Source of the DNA: Chryseolinea serpens
Lineage (GTDB): Bacteria > Bacteroidota > Bacteroidia > Cytophagales > Cyclobacteriaceae
Assembly: GCF_900129725.1 (NCBI RefSeq)
Contig: NZ_FQWQ01000002.1
Coordinates: 310,001-374,000, forward strand
Reading direction: 5' to 3'
DNA length: 64,000 bases
The notes beneath the pieces are model-generated. The model had not been told where the DNA came from, ran no database searches, and saw nothing but the letters and a program-made list of their open reading frames with translations. The position numbers were made by a program, and so were the translations under genes. Positions 44,361 to 52,417 of the stretch are shown piece by piece (positions within the stretch are counted from its first letter, which is position 1; every line of letters begins with the position of its first letter).

Positions 44361-44375
44361 CTAAACGGTTTCGTC
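44361..44375. promoter_or_regulatory. CTAAACG-N4-CGTC motif in TetR/DUF2490 gap
   Basis: CTAAACGGTTTCGTC, 41 bp before the TetR start and 127 bp before the divergent DUF2490 gene. One of three copies within 1.8 kb. Confidence 0.45.
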
Positions 44376-44415
44376 CATGAACTTTAATTCTTATTGCCTT
44401 TCTTTGATCACCCCT

Positions 44416-44985
44416 ATGAGCGAATTAAAAATCGAAACATGGACCAAAGCTGGCTACGAACTGCTGGCCACGGACGGATTGAGTGGCATCAAGATCGAGC
44501 GACTGGCCCGGATCCTCAGCCTCAACAAATCGGGCTTCTACTATTATTTCGGAACGATGGAAGGGTTCCTGAAAAATGTGCTCCAGTATCACGTCCGAAT
44601 GGCCGATGGGGTAGCCGCGGAGATCGCGCGTTGTGAGACCATCGATCCCGACCTGTTGCTCCTCATCATACGGCACCGGACATTTTTCCTGGTCGAGTCG
44701 CAGCTCCTCGTAAAAAGCAATCATGCCCATGCCGCTCACGACATGGATGAAGCCGGCAAGATCATAGCCAAGGAACTCATCGCTTTGTGGAGACGGATCG
44801 GTGACATCCCGGAAGAAGAGACCGTAGTCCATGCCTATTTAAATATTATCCGGCATTTCTTTTACGCACGCATCGACCCCGACAACATCAACTACAAATT
44901 TCTCCACAGCCTCGCCGCCGAAATGAATGAGGTCTTAAAGCAAATACCAACCAACCGGCATGTTTCGTCGCGCGATGCCCACTGA
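44416..44985 (+). CDS. TetR-family regulator, copy 1
   Basis: 189 residues from ATG 44416, chosen by alignment with the two paralogues at 48547 and 49175, which start at the same point (x-x-x-W-T-x-x-G/A-Y). The N-terminal helix-turn-helix reads IKIERLARILSLNKSGFYYYFG, here in two parts: helix ERLARIL and recognition helix KSGFYYYFG. The C-terminal ligand domain lacks known signatures. TetR proteins bind as dimers and release on ligand. Likely targets are its own gene and those carrying CTAAACG-N4-CGTC nearby (DUF2490 gap, QEGLA, sulfatase). Ligand unknown. Confidence 0.88.
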   Translation: MSELKIETWTKAGYELLATDGLSGIKIERLARILSLNKSGFYYYFGTMEGFLKNVLQYHVRMADGVAAEIARCETIDPDLLLLIIRHRTFFLVESQLLVKSNHAHAAHDMDEAGKIIAKELIALWRRIGDIPEEETVVHAYLNIIRHFFYARIDPDNINYKFLHSLAAEMNEVLKQIPTNRHVSSRDAH

Positions 44986-45062
44986 TCACACCGACTCGCC
45001 GTCAGCTGGTCCACTCATGATCGATCGGCCGTCGCATCACGTTGTACACTGAGATCCTCTTA

Positions 45063-45085
45063 CTAAACGTTACCGTCTAAATTTG
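45063..45085 (+). promoter_or_regulatory. CTAAACG-N4-CGTC motif abutting a -7 box
   Basis: CTAAACGTTACCGTC (45063-45077) runs directly into TAAATTTG (45078-45085), a good Bacteroidota -7 box, 50 bp before the sulfatase ATG. A protein bound at the motif would cover the -33 region, as expected for a repressor. Confidence 0.5.
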
Positions 45086-45134
45086 TTTTCGCGGGGAGAC
45101 TAGATTGAGTTCACATTAATCCCTCACCCCGCCC

Positions 45135-47498
45135 ATGAAAAAAATCTATCCCCTCGTTGCGGTTGCCTGTCTTGCATTGGGTTGCGAACAAAAGCAGCAA
45201 AAGACAGTACCAGAAACAGCGCCCGTGGCATTGGGTGAACCCGACCGCACCACGCTTCCCATCAAAGAACCCGCGCGGGCACTCTACAAAGAACTGGATG
45301 CGCGCCAGGTCAAGGCACCGGCCCGCTTCGATGTGAAAGCTCCGAACGGCGCGCCCAACGTGGTGGTGATCCTGATCGACGACATGGGATTTGGAGCATC
45401 CGGCAGTTTTGGTGGGCCGATCGAGATGCCCACACTCGCCAAGCTGGCCTCCAACGGCGTGAGCTATAATCGCTTTCACACCACCTCGCTTTGCTCACCC
45501 ACGCGTGTCGCGTTGCTCACCGGCTACAACCACCACAGCAACAACGCCGGCTCCATTATGGAAACGGCCACGGCCTTTCCCGGCAACAACGGCGTGAGGC
45601 CGCAAAGCATAACGCCCATGGCCGAAGTGCTTCGTCAGAATGGTTTCAGCACGGCAGCGTTTGGCAAATATCACGAAACACCACCGTGGGAAATTTCTGT
45701 GTCGGGTTCGCTCGACCGTTGGCCCACGCATTCGGGCTTCGACAAGTTCTATGGCTTTATCGGGGGCGAGACCAACCAATGGGCGCCGCTGGTCTATGAC
45801 GGCACAGCGCAGGTGGAACTTCCGCACGATCCAAACTATCACTTCACCACCGACATGACCAACAACGCCATCAGTTGGGTACGTTTTCAACAAGCCCTTA
45901 CACCCGAGAAACCATTCTTTGTTTATTTCGCTACCGGCGCCACACACGCGCCCCATCACGTACCAAAAGAATGGATCGACAAATACAAAGGAAAGTTTGA
46001 CCAGGGATGGGATAAAATGAGAGAAGAAACGCTGGAACGCCAGAAGAAACTCGGCATCGTGCCGTCCGGCACCAAGCTTGCCCCCAAGCCCAAAGACATC
46101 AAGGATTGGGCATCGCTTTCGGCCGATGAAAAGAAGATCTTCTCCCGGCAAATGGAAACCTACGCCGGCTTTGGTGCGCACACCGACTACGAGATCGGCC
46201 GCCTGGTCTCGGCCATTGAAGACCTCGGCGAACTCGACAACACACTGATCTTTTATATCGTCGGCGACAACGGTGCGAGTGCCGAAGGTTCGATGAATGG
46301 TTTGTTCAACGAGATGACCTATTTCAACCAAGTGCCCGAAACGGTACAAGACATGCTCAAGCACTACGACGAATGGGGAAGCGCAAACACGTATCCTCAC
46401 TATGCCGCCGGTTGGGCCGTGGCCATGAATGCGCCGTTCACTTGGACCAAGCAAGTGGCTTCCGACTTCGGCGGCACGCGCAACGGCATGGTGGCACACT
46501 GGCCCGCGGGTATAAAATCCAAAGGCGAGATCCGCACGCAGTTCGCGCACGTGATCGACATTGCGCCCACCGTATTTGAGGCGTGTCACATTCCCGCACC
46601 AAAAAGTGTGAACGGCATTCAACAAGACCCGGTTGAAGGAACAAGCCTGCTGTGCACGTTCGACGACGCAGCCGCAAGAGAAAGACACACCGTACAATAC
46701 TTCGAAATGTTTGGCAACCGCGCCGTCTATGCCGATGGCTGGGTAGCCCGCACCATTCACCGCCCCGCATGGCAGTTCAAGCCCGATCACACCCTGACGG
46801 AAGACGTGTGGGAATTGTACAACACCAGCGAAGACTTCAGCCTGGCCGACAACGTGGCCGGTCAAAATGCCGAGAAGCTCAAATCGATGCAAGACCTGTT
46901 TATGAAAGAGGCCGAACACTACCATGTGCTGCCCATTGACGACAGACTTGTAGAACGCACCGATGCCAAGCTGGTGGACCGACCGACCGTGATGGACGGA
47001 CGAACAACGCTTACCCTGGGCGAAGGAATGAAAGGCATGGGTGTGGATGTTTTTATTAACACGCGCAACACTTCCTATACCATCACGGCCGATGTTGAAG
47101 TGGGCGCCAATGGCAATGGTGTGATCGTTTGCCAGGGTGGCCGGTTTGGTGGCTTCTCGTTCTATATCAAGAAAGGTAAGCCCGCGTTCACCTATAATTA
47201 CCTGGGATTAGAATCATACACCGTCGGTGCTCCGCAGGTGTTGAAACCCGGCAAGCACACACTGATCTATGAATTTAAACGCGCTGAAAATAAACCCGGC
47301 GCCGGTGGCACGGGAATGCTCTCTGTAGACGGCACCAAGGCCGGTGAAAACAATATTGCTAAAACACAGCCCGGAATATTTTCGGTCGACGACCTCGCCG
47401 ATGTTGGCACCGACGATGGCACACCGGTGACAGACTATGCAGGCGCTTCGAAGTTCAACGGCAAGGTCGCGAAGGTGACCATCGAAACGAAAGAGTAG
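45135..47498 (+). CDS. Lipidated arylsulfatase-type sulfatase with C-terminal domain
   Basis: 787 residues. Lipobox CLALGC gives lipidated C17. NVVVILIDDMGFGASGSFGG holds the metal-binding aspartates (residues 75-94), and C120-S-P-T-R124 is the formylglycine site (CxPxR). The catalytic domain runs to about 630; the last 150 residues (from TLTLGEGMKGMGVDVF) form a beta-sandwich-like domain. The size and motif match the arylsulfatases of the PAS/AtsA type, which hydrolyse aryl or alkyl sulfates. Because it is lipidated, it probably acts at the outer membrane or in the periplasm. Next to a TetR gene on the same strand. Confidence 0.92.
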   Translation: MKKIYPLVAVACLALGCEQKQQKTVPETAPVALGEPDRTTLPIKEPARALYKELDARQVKAPARFDVKAPNGAPNVVVILIDDMGFGASGSFGGPIEMPTLAKLASNGVSYNRFHTTSLCSPTRVALLTGYNHHSNNAGSIMETATAFPGNNGVRPQSITPMAEVLRQNGFSTAAFGKYHETPPWEISVSGSLDRWPTHSGFDKFYGFIGGETNQWAPLVYDGTAQVELPHDPNYHFTTDMTNNAISWVRFQQALTPEKPFFVYFATGATHAPHHVPKEWIDKYKGKFDQGWDKMREETLERQKKLGIVPSGTKLAPKPKDIKDWASLSADEKKIFSRQMETYAGFGAHTDYEIGRLVSAIEDLGELDNTLIFYIVGDNGASAEGSMNGLFNEMTYFNQVPETVQDMLKHYDEWGSANTYPHYAAGWAVAMNAPFTWTKQVASDFGGTRNGMVAHWPAGIKSKGEIRTQFAHVIDIAPTVFEACHIPAPKSVNGIQQDPVEGTSLLCTFDDAAARERHTVQYFEMFGNRAVYADGWVARTIHRPAWQFKPDHTLTEDVWELYNTSEDFSLADNVAGQNAEKLKSMQDLFMKEAEHYHVLPIDDRLVERTDAKLVDRPTVMDGRTTLTLGEGMKGMGVDVFINTRNTSYTITADVEVGANGNGVIVCQGGRFGGFSFYIKKGKPAFTYNYLGLESYTVGAPQVLKPGKHTLIYEFKRAENKPGAGGTGMLSVDGTKAGENNIAKTQPGIFSVDDLADVGTDDGTPVTDYAGASKFNGKVAKVTIETKE

Positions 47499-47543
47499 GG
47501 TCGTACCCGAAAGGGAAAAATTGACAAATCCTGACCGTAAAAT

Positions 47544-47575
47544 ACCGTTAAATCACGGTTGTTTAACGGTTAAAC
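47544..47575. promoter_or_regulatory. Overlapping TAACGG inverted repeats
   Basis: ACCGTTAAA (47544-47552) faces TTTAACGGT (47562-47570), and GTTTAACGGTTAAAC (47561-47575) is itself a perfect 15-bp palindrome around a central G. Located 55-90 bp before the 47631 gene. Confidence 0.5.
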
Positions 47576-47630
47576 CGGTAGGCCCGGATGAGTCGATGCG
47601 AACACTTCCAGACGCCTATAAAATATCGTC

Positions 47631-48347
47631 ATGAGAAAACTTTTTACACTTCTGATACTCTCACTGATCTGTGCCACGTCCAGCGGGCAGGTCATCATCT
47701 CCTTGCTGCTGGGCGATAAACTCAACACCGGCAAGGTTGAGTTTGGGCTGGACGGCGGTCTCACGCTGAGCAACCTCCACGGCCTGAACCCATCGTCGCA
47801 CAAATCCAGCTTGAATCTTGGTTTTTATTTCGACATCAAGACAAAAAACCCTTCCTGGCTGTTTCATACCGGCGTGCTCGTCAAATCGACCATGGGCGCA
47901 GAAGACATTCCCGTCTATTCCCTGAACAACCCAGACCTCGACAACGCGTTTGCGGGCGGAAGCGTGATCCGGAAGGTGGGGTACTTCCAGGTGCCGTTTA
48001 TGATGAAATACAAATGGAAAAACAATCTTTTTGTCGAGGCCGGGCCCATGTTCAGTTTGATGAGCAAGGCTACGGACGAATTTGTAGCTTCCGTCAAAAA
48101 GAAAGACGACCTCACCTACAAAGTGAATATCAAAGATAACTATCACCCCCTCGATGCCGGTGTGATGGCCGGCATTGGCTACCGGATGATGCGCGGCAAC
48201 GGCATGAACCTTAGCCTCCTTTACTATTATGGCATCGTGGACATCGTTGTAGACGACACCTCCCCTAATCAGTACAACCGCGCCGTGTATTTTAACCTCG
48301 GCATACCCATTGGCGTAGGAAAGAAAAAGGCCGAAGTAAAAGAATGA
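47631..48347 (+). CDS. PorT-like small outer-membrane beta-barrel
   Basis: 238 residues; signal peptide ends near SSGQ. Strand pattern with VEFGLDGGLTLSNLHGL, then YFQVPFMMKYKWKNNLFVEAG (in part), and a final strand VYFNLGIPIGVGKK is that of the PorT/outer-membrane beta-barrel family (type 2 of Bacteroidota). Probable role is structural or transport in the outer membrane; true PorT takes part in type IX secretion, but this family is broad. Upstream gap has the TAACGG palindromes. Confidence 0.8.
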   Translation: MRKLFTLLILSLICATSSGQVIISLLLGDKLNTGKVEFGLDGGLTLSNLHGLNPSSHKSSLNLGFYFDIKTKNPSWLFHTGVLVKSTMGAEDIPVYSLNNPDLDNAFAGGSVIRKVGYFQVPFMMKYKWKNNLFVEAGPMFSLMSKATDEFVASVKKKDDLTYKVNIKDNYHPLDAGVMAGIGYRMMRGNGMNLSLLYYYGIVDIVVDDTSPNQYNRAVYFNLGIPIGVGKKKAEVKE

Positions 48348-48451
48348 CCTGGGCTTCATCCAATACCCCTTCATACATCAAATGTCGAAACGTCATTCCC
48401 CCTTGGTATGGGGTGGCGACCTTCCCATGACTTCGATTCGTCCCGTTTAAC

Positions 48452-48502
48452 GTTGCGTAACATCATGCAACATCGTAAAGACGTCCTGAACGGTACCGTT
48501 CA
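48452..48502. promoter_or_regulatory. Operators upstream of TetR copy 2
   Basis: Two inverted repeats: GTTGC (48452-48456) with GCAAC (48467-48471), and the perfect 16-bp palindrome TGAACGGTACCGTTCA (48487-48502). The latter sits 20 bp before TATATTTC (48522-48529), one base off the -7 consensus, so it would overlap the -33 position. TetR autorepression is the natural explanation. Confidence 0.6.
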
Positions 48503-48546
48503 ACGCTGTCGGGAAAAATCCTATATTTCATAAAACCCTCTGAAAA

Positions 48547-49113
48547 ATGGATAGGTCCAAAAACGCGTCGGCATGGACGGAAGAAGCCTACACCCTCTTT
48601 GCGAAAGAGGGCGCTGATGGCATTCAAATCGAACGACTCGCACGCATACTTCAACTTAACAAGTCAGGGTTCTATCACTACTTTGGCGATCTCGAAGGGT
48701 TCTTCACGGCGCTTCTCCATCTGCATGAACAGAAAGCAGACGTTTTCCTGGAAGACCTCCGTCACGTGAAAACCATCGACCCGGAATATCTGCATGCCGT
48801 GGTCCGTCATAAAGTGCCCATTTTGTTCCAGGTTCAGTTGATCCAAACAAAGACTCCAGCCTTTGTGAACCTCGCTTCAAAGATCGACGCGCAGGAAGAC
48901 CTGATCGTGCGCGAGGTATGGACCGACTATCTCGGTTTTCATGACAACGAAGATCTGGCCATGCAGTATTTCAACCTTGTGCGCGACATGTTTTACACGC
49001 GCATGAGTTTTCAAAATCTTTGTTATCCCTTCTTGCACGGTCTCATGACCGAAGCAAAAGTGTTGATGCAACAATTTGTGAACAGCAATCTCGCTTGTGA
49101 AGCTGACGGATAG
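48547..49113 (+). CDS. TetR-family regulator, copy 2
   Basis: 188 residues. Same N-terminal domain as copies 1 and 3: WTEEAYTLFAKEGADGIQ, then ERLARILQLNKSGFYHYFGD with the recognition helix. Ligand-binding domain about 50-185, with shared blocks (TKTPAFVNLASKID, VRDMFYTRMSFQNLCYPFLH). It is more like copy 3 than copy 1: both have YHYFGDLEG and RDMFYTR[MV]SFQN. The 16-bp palindrome 45 bp upstream probably is its operator. The adjacent copy suggests a recent tandem duplication. Confidence 0.9.
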   Translation: MDRSKNASAWTEEAYTLFAKEGADGIQIERLARILQLNKSGFYHYFGDLEGFFTALLHLHEQKADVFLEDLRHVKTIDPEYLHAVVRHKVPILFQVQLIQTKTPAFVNLASKIDAQEDLIVREVWTDYLGFHDNEDLAMQYFNLVRDMFYTRMSFQNLCYPFLHGLMTEAKVLMQQFVNSNLACEADG

Positions 49114-49119
49114 GCCGTG

Positions 49120-49141
49120 GAACGTCAGGGCAACATCGTTC
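49120..49141. promoter_or_regulatory. Weak inverted repeat GAACG-N12-CGTTC upstream of TetR copy 3
   Basis: GAACG (49120-49124) and CGTTC (49137-49141) carry the same half-site as the palindrome before TetR copy 2, but with a wider gap. Ends 33 bp before ATG 49175. Confidence 0.35.
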
Positions 49142-49174
49142 AAAAACAGATTATCATTTTTTTAGCACCGCATT

Positions 49175-49750
49175 ATGGAAAAACTAAGGAATTTATCGTT
49201 GTGGACCGAAGAAGGTTATCACCTTTTTGCGCGCGAGGGTTTGGAGGGTCTCCAGATCGAGCGGCTCGCGCGGATACTCCAACTGAATAAATCAGGTTTT
49301 TATCATTATTTCGGTGATCTCGAAGGCTATTGTATGGAACTCACCAAACTGCACCACCAAAAAGTGAAGATCTTCCTGGAGGATGCCCGGCAGCTCAAAA
49401 CACTGGACCCCGACTATCTCCTTTTGCTCATCGAGCACACCACCACGGTGATGTTCCAGGTGCAACTGACGCGAACGAAAGACCGCTATTCATTTTATAA
49501 CACCAGCGAGCTGGTCGACCTGAAAGTCAATGCCGCCGTGCAACAACTTTGGAACGATTTTTTAGGGCACCGCCACAACGCCGACCTCGCCATCCGCTAC
49601 TATTATATTGTGCGCGACATGTTCTACACCCGCGTCAGTTTTCAAAACTTCACCTATGCCTTTCTGCACGACCTGGTCACTGATGCCAAGGTGTTGATCG
49701 ACCAGATCACGGAACGCCGCCTGCAGTCCACCGACAAATTTTCGCTCTGA
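49175..49750 (+). CDS. TetR-family regulator, copy 3
   Basis: 191 residues, tandem paralogue of copy 2 with 61 bp between them. WTEEGYHLFAREGLEGLQ then ERLARILQLNKSGFYHYFGD. The ligand domain shares VRDMFYTRVSFQNFTYAFLH with copy 2 (20-residue excerpt). Whether it has its own promoter or is read through from copy 2 is open; the half-sites at 49120-49141 favour its own control. No ligand or target can be read from sequence. Confidence 0.9.
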   Translation: MEKLRNLSLWTEEGYHLFAREGLEGLQIERLARILQLNKSGFYHYFGDLEGYCMELTKLHHQKVKIFLEDARQLKTLDPDYLLLLIEHTTTVMFQVQLTRTKDRYSFYNTSELVDLKVNAAVQQLWNDFLGHRHNADLAIRYYYIVRDMFYTRVSFQNFTYAFLHDLVTDAKVLIDQITERRLQSTDKFSL

Positions 49751-49883
49751 AATGGTAGACGATGCCGTTTAAAATTTCTTGCTGTGAGCCCTTAGTTTTA
49801 GGCATGCAGCGATGACCGGGCGTTGCGGCAAAGTTGAATTCGCACCCGACCGTCGAACGATTATACTAAACCACAAAAAGATC

Positions 49884-50378
49884 ATGAGAACACTTCCCGC
49901 GCTTTCTGCCATAGTCATTTTTATGGCGGCGTGCTCCGGCAGCGAGCACAAAACCAATACGGAAAACATCGCCGTGATTGAAAAGTACATCAAGGCAGTA
50001 GAAGAGAAAGACACAAAAACCATGAGCGACCTCCTGGCCGACAACTACATTGGGTATGGCCCTTCCTTTACAGATTCCACCAACAAGGAGGAAGCCATCG
50101 CCAACTGGAAAAATGTGGCCGAGAATCTTTATGACAAGATCGACTACCGAAGAACCGTAAACATCACGGCCAAGGTCACTGACGGTCCTCACCCGGGCGA
50201 TTATGTATCCGATTGGGCGAGCCTCAAGATCACCTACAAGGACGGACGCGGCCCCGTATACCTCAACATGAACGCGGTGTACCGTATCGAAAATGGAAAG
50301 ATCACGCTCAGCCGCACGTTCTACAACGAAGCGGATGTGCTGCGACAGCTCGGCTACGAGTTCATGGCAGCGGAATAG
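49884..50378 (+). CDS. SnoaL/NTF2-like lipoprotein
   Basis: 164 residues from ATG 49884, chosen because it starts a lipoprotein signal (LSAIVIFMAAC; lipidated C17). The mature domain (about 28-160) is SnoaL-like: IEKYIKAVEEKDTKTMSDLL helix, then YIGYGPSFTDSTNKEEAIANW (in part) and the final strands LNMNAVYRIENGKITLSRTF. Such domains bind hydrophobic ligands or form small enzymes; none can be named. It precedes the glycine-zipper gene by 38 bp and may be co-transcribed. Confidence 0.82.
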   Translation: MRTLPALSAIVIFMAACSGSEHKTNTENIAVIEKYIKAVEEKDTKTMSDLLADNYIGYGPSFTDSTNKEEAIANWKNVAENLYDKIDYRRTVNITAKVTDGPHPGDYVSDWASLKITYKDGRGPVYLNMNAVYRIENGKITLSRTFYNEADVLRQLGYEFMAAE

Positions 50379-50416
50379 CGCCCTTCAACAATTATGTCAA
50401 CAAAAATGCAAACCCC

Positions 50417-50923
50417 ATGAAAAAAATATTGATCACCTACGTGCTCGTCGCCGCATCCGCCAGCCTTGCACAAACACCTGACGCTGCGACACATACTTCC
50501 TTTGCCAAGAGTCTTGGCATCTACATCTTCCCCGCCAAGAAGCAGAGCCAGGCCACGCAAGACAAAGACGACACCGACTGTTACAAGTGGGCGGTAGAAC
50601 AATCGGGCGTCGATCCGCTCAATCCTCCCAAAGTGGAAGCTGCAAAAGTAGACACCTCACCCGATGGAACGGCCGTTAAGGGTGCCGCCAGAGGTGCTGC
50701 CGCAGGGGTAGCCATTGGCGCCATCGCCGGCGATGCGGGAAAGGGTGCAGCCATCGGTGCCGTTGCCGGCGGTCTTGCCGGACGACGCGCAAAAAAAGTG
50801 GGTGACGCCCAGCAACAACAGGCCAACAACCAAGCCGCGGCACAACAACAAACGGCCATGACCGACAGTTTCAAGAAGGCCTACACCGCTTGTATGGAAG
50901 GTAAAGGATATACGGTGAAGTAG
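50417..50923 (+). CDS. Glycine-zipper (YMGG-like) exported protein
   Basis: 168 residues from ATG 50417; upstream in-frame starts lie inside the previous gene. Signal peptide ends near SLAQ. The middle has a glycine zipper: GAARGAAAGVAIGAIAGDAG and the following GAAIGAVAGGLAG repeat the G-x3-G pattern (about 88-125), able to form a membrane hairpin. C-terminal DAQQQQANNQAAAQQQ is a Gln/Ala-rich linker before a short helix. Two Cys flank the domain (C54 and C161 approx.). Envelope stress or structural role is a guess. Confidence 0.8.
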   Translation: MKKILITYVLVAASASLAQTPDAATHTSFAKSLGIYIFPAKKQSQATQDKDDTDCYKWAVEQSGVDPLNPPKVEAAKVDTSPDGTAVKGAARGAAAGVAIGAIAGDAGKGAAIGAVAGGLAGRRAKKVGDAQQQQANNQAAAQQQTAMTDSFKKAYTACMEGKGYTVK

Positions 50924-51080
50924 CCGTACGATACGTAGTTGAATATCAATAACAAAAGCGCAAGAACCAGCCGCATCGGAGAAGGCCCTAACGCAAAAAC
51001 CTGATCGCCCATTCTCTCAACCTGTACGTCATATTTCTTATAGTGAGCTATACATCCCGTGATAATCACTATATTTTCAT

Positions 51081-52322
51081 ATGAGTACATCGAACTACAA
51101 TCGAAGACAATTCCTGGGTGCCGCGTCCGTAGGGGCAGCGAGTGGGTTGCTGGTTAATCCCCTCGCCCCCGCCCACGCAGCAACAAATCCGCTGACATCC
51201 ATCACAGCATCAAACCTTGAATACGCCCTCGAGCCGGGAGTGGTCTATTTGAATACAGGAACGCTGGGGCCTTGTCGCCGCGACACGATGGAAGCAGCAA
51301 AGAAACGTTGGGAAGAATTGGAATCCCTGCCATTAAAGTTTTATGGAAAATGGGGCGCCGAATCATTGGCGGAAAAAACAAGGACAACGGCGGCGGCATT
51401 TCTCGGCTGCGATGTGCACGAAATGATGATCACCGCCAGCACAACCGCGGGTATGAACGCGATCGCCCAAGGCTTGCGGCTAAAAGCGGGTGATCGTATT
51501 ATTACCACCGACCAGGAACATGGCGGTGGGATACTTTGCTGGAACTATTATCAAAAGTATTACGGCATAGTGATCGACATGATCAGCATTCCACCCGGCG
51601 AAAATGATGTGGAGCTAGTCTTGAACAAGATCAGCGATTCTATCACAAAGGATACGCGGCTGATCAGCATAAGTCACGTCACATCATCGACCGGCCTTCG
51701 TTTGCCGGTTGAAAGAATTTCAGCATTGGCCCGATCCAAAAATATTTTATGTGTCGTCGATGGCGCTCAGGCTGCCGGTGCCATAAGCGTCAATCTTAAA
51801 GAACTGGGATGTCACGCCTACGCCACGAGCGGTCATAAATGGCTGATGGGACCGAAAGGCACCGGTCTCCTCTATCTGTCAGAAGAAGCAAGGGATCTGA
51901 TTCGACCGATGCAGTTCGAGGAATCTCACAACACCTATAACGATTCCAATGGGGTGGTCAATCAGGCCGCAATATTCGGGTTGGGAAGCGCGATCGAGTA
52001 TATCCAATCCGTTGGCATCTCGCGGATCGAAGCGCACAACCTGGCGCTCAGAAGCCGATTGTATAAACACCTTTCGGAGATCAAGCGCTTAACCATCCTG
52101 AGTCCGGTTGCAGGACCACTTGCGGCTCCCATGCTGGCCTGTCAATTGCCCGACAACCTGGACAGAACTTCCTTCTCGCACATGCTCCTGGAGAAATATA
52201 AACTCAGCGTCCGACCAACTCATAAGCAATGGTTCAACGGCATACGGTTCTCGCTGCACATCTTCAACACGGAAAAGGAAGTGGACTTTGCTGCGGAAAC
52301 GCTCAGGGCGCTGTTGTCGTGA
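51081..52322 (+). CDS. Tat-exported class V aminotransferase-like protein
   Basis: 413 residues. NRRQFLGAASVGAASGLLV is a Tat signal. PLP-fold type I: TASTTAGMNAIAQGL in the phosphate-binding region, VVDGAQAAGAI with the ring-binding Asp (D227) and Gln (Q230), and K253 in SGHKWLMGPKG, the Schiff-base lysine. It belongs with cysteine desulfurase-like / isopenicillin N epimerase-like enzymes. A Tat signal means it folds with PLP in the cytoplasm and acts in the periplasm. Substrate is unknown; neighbours give no hint. Convergent with the DoxX gene. Confidence 0.88.
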   Translation: MSTSNYNRRQFLGAASVGAASGLLVNPLAPAHAATNPLTSITASNLEYALEPGVVYLNTGTLGPCRRDTMEAAKKRWEELESLPLKFYGKWGAESLAEKTRTTAAAFLGCDVHEMMITASTTAGMNAIAQGLRLKAGDRIITTDQEHGGGILCWNYYQKYYGIVIDMISIPPGENDVELVLNKISDSITKDTRLISISHVTSSTGLRLPVERISALARSKNILCVVDGAQAAGAISVNLKELGCHAYATSGHKWLMGPKGTGLLYLSEEARDLIRPMQFEESHNTYNDSNGVVNQAAIFGLGSAIEYIQSVGISRIEAHNLALRSRLYKHLSEIKRLTILSPVAGPLAAPMLACQLPDNLDRTSFSHMLLEKYKLSVRPTHKQWFNGIRFSLHIFNTEKEVDFAAETLRALLS

Positions 52323-52417
52323 TCCAACGGATCTTTCTTTCAAAAGCACGTCATGTGTCGCAGATTTTTCCTTCTCCTTTGCCGTGATATCATGAAAGAA
52401 AACAAGGCGCGAAAGGG

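Noticed and set aside
45495-46925. Long open frame on the minus strand opposite the sulfatase (476 residues)
   Set aside because: No recognisable domain, rich in Val/Gly/His/Arg as expected for an antisense frame, and fully inside a clear sulfatase gene.
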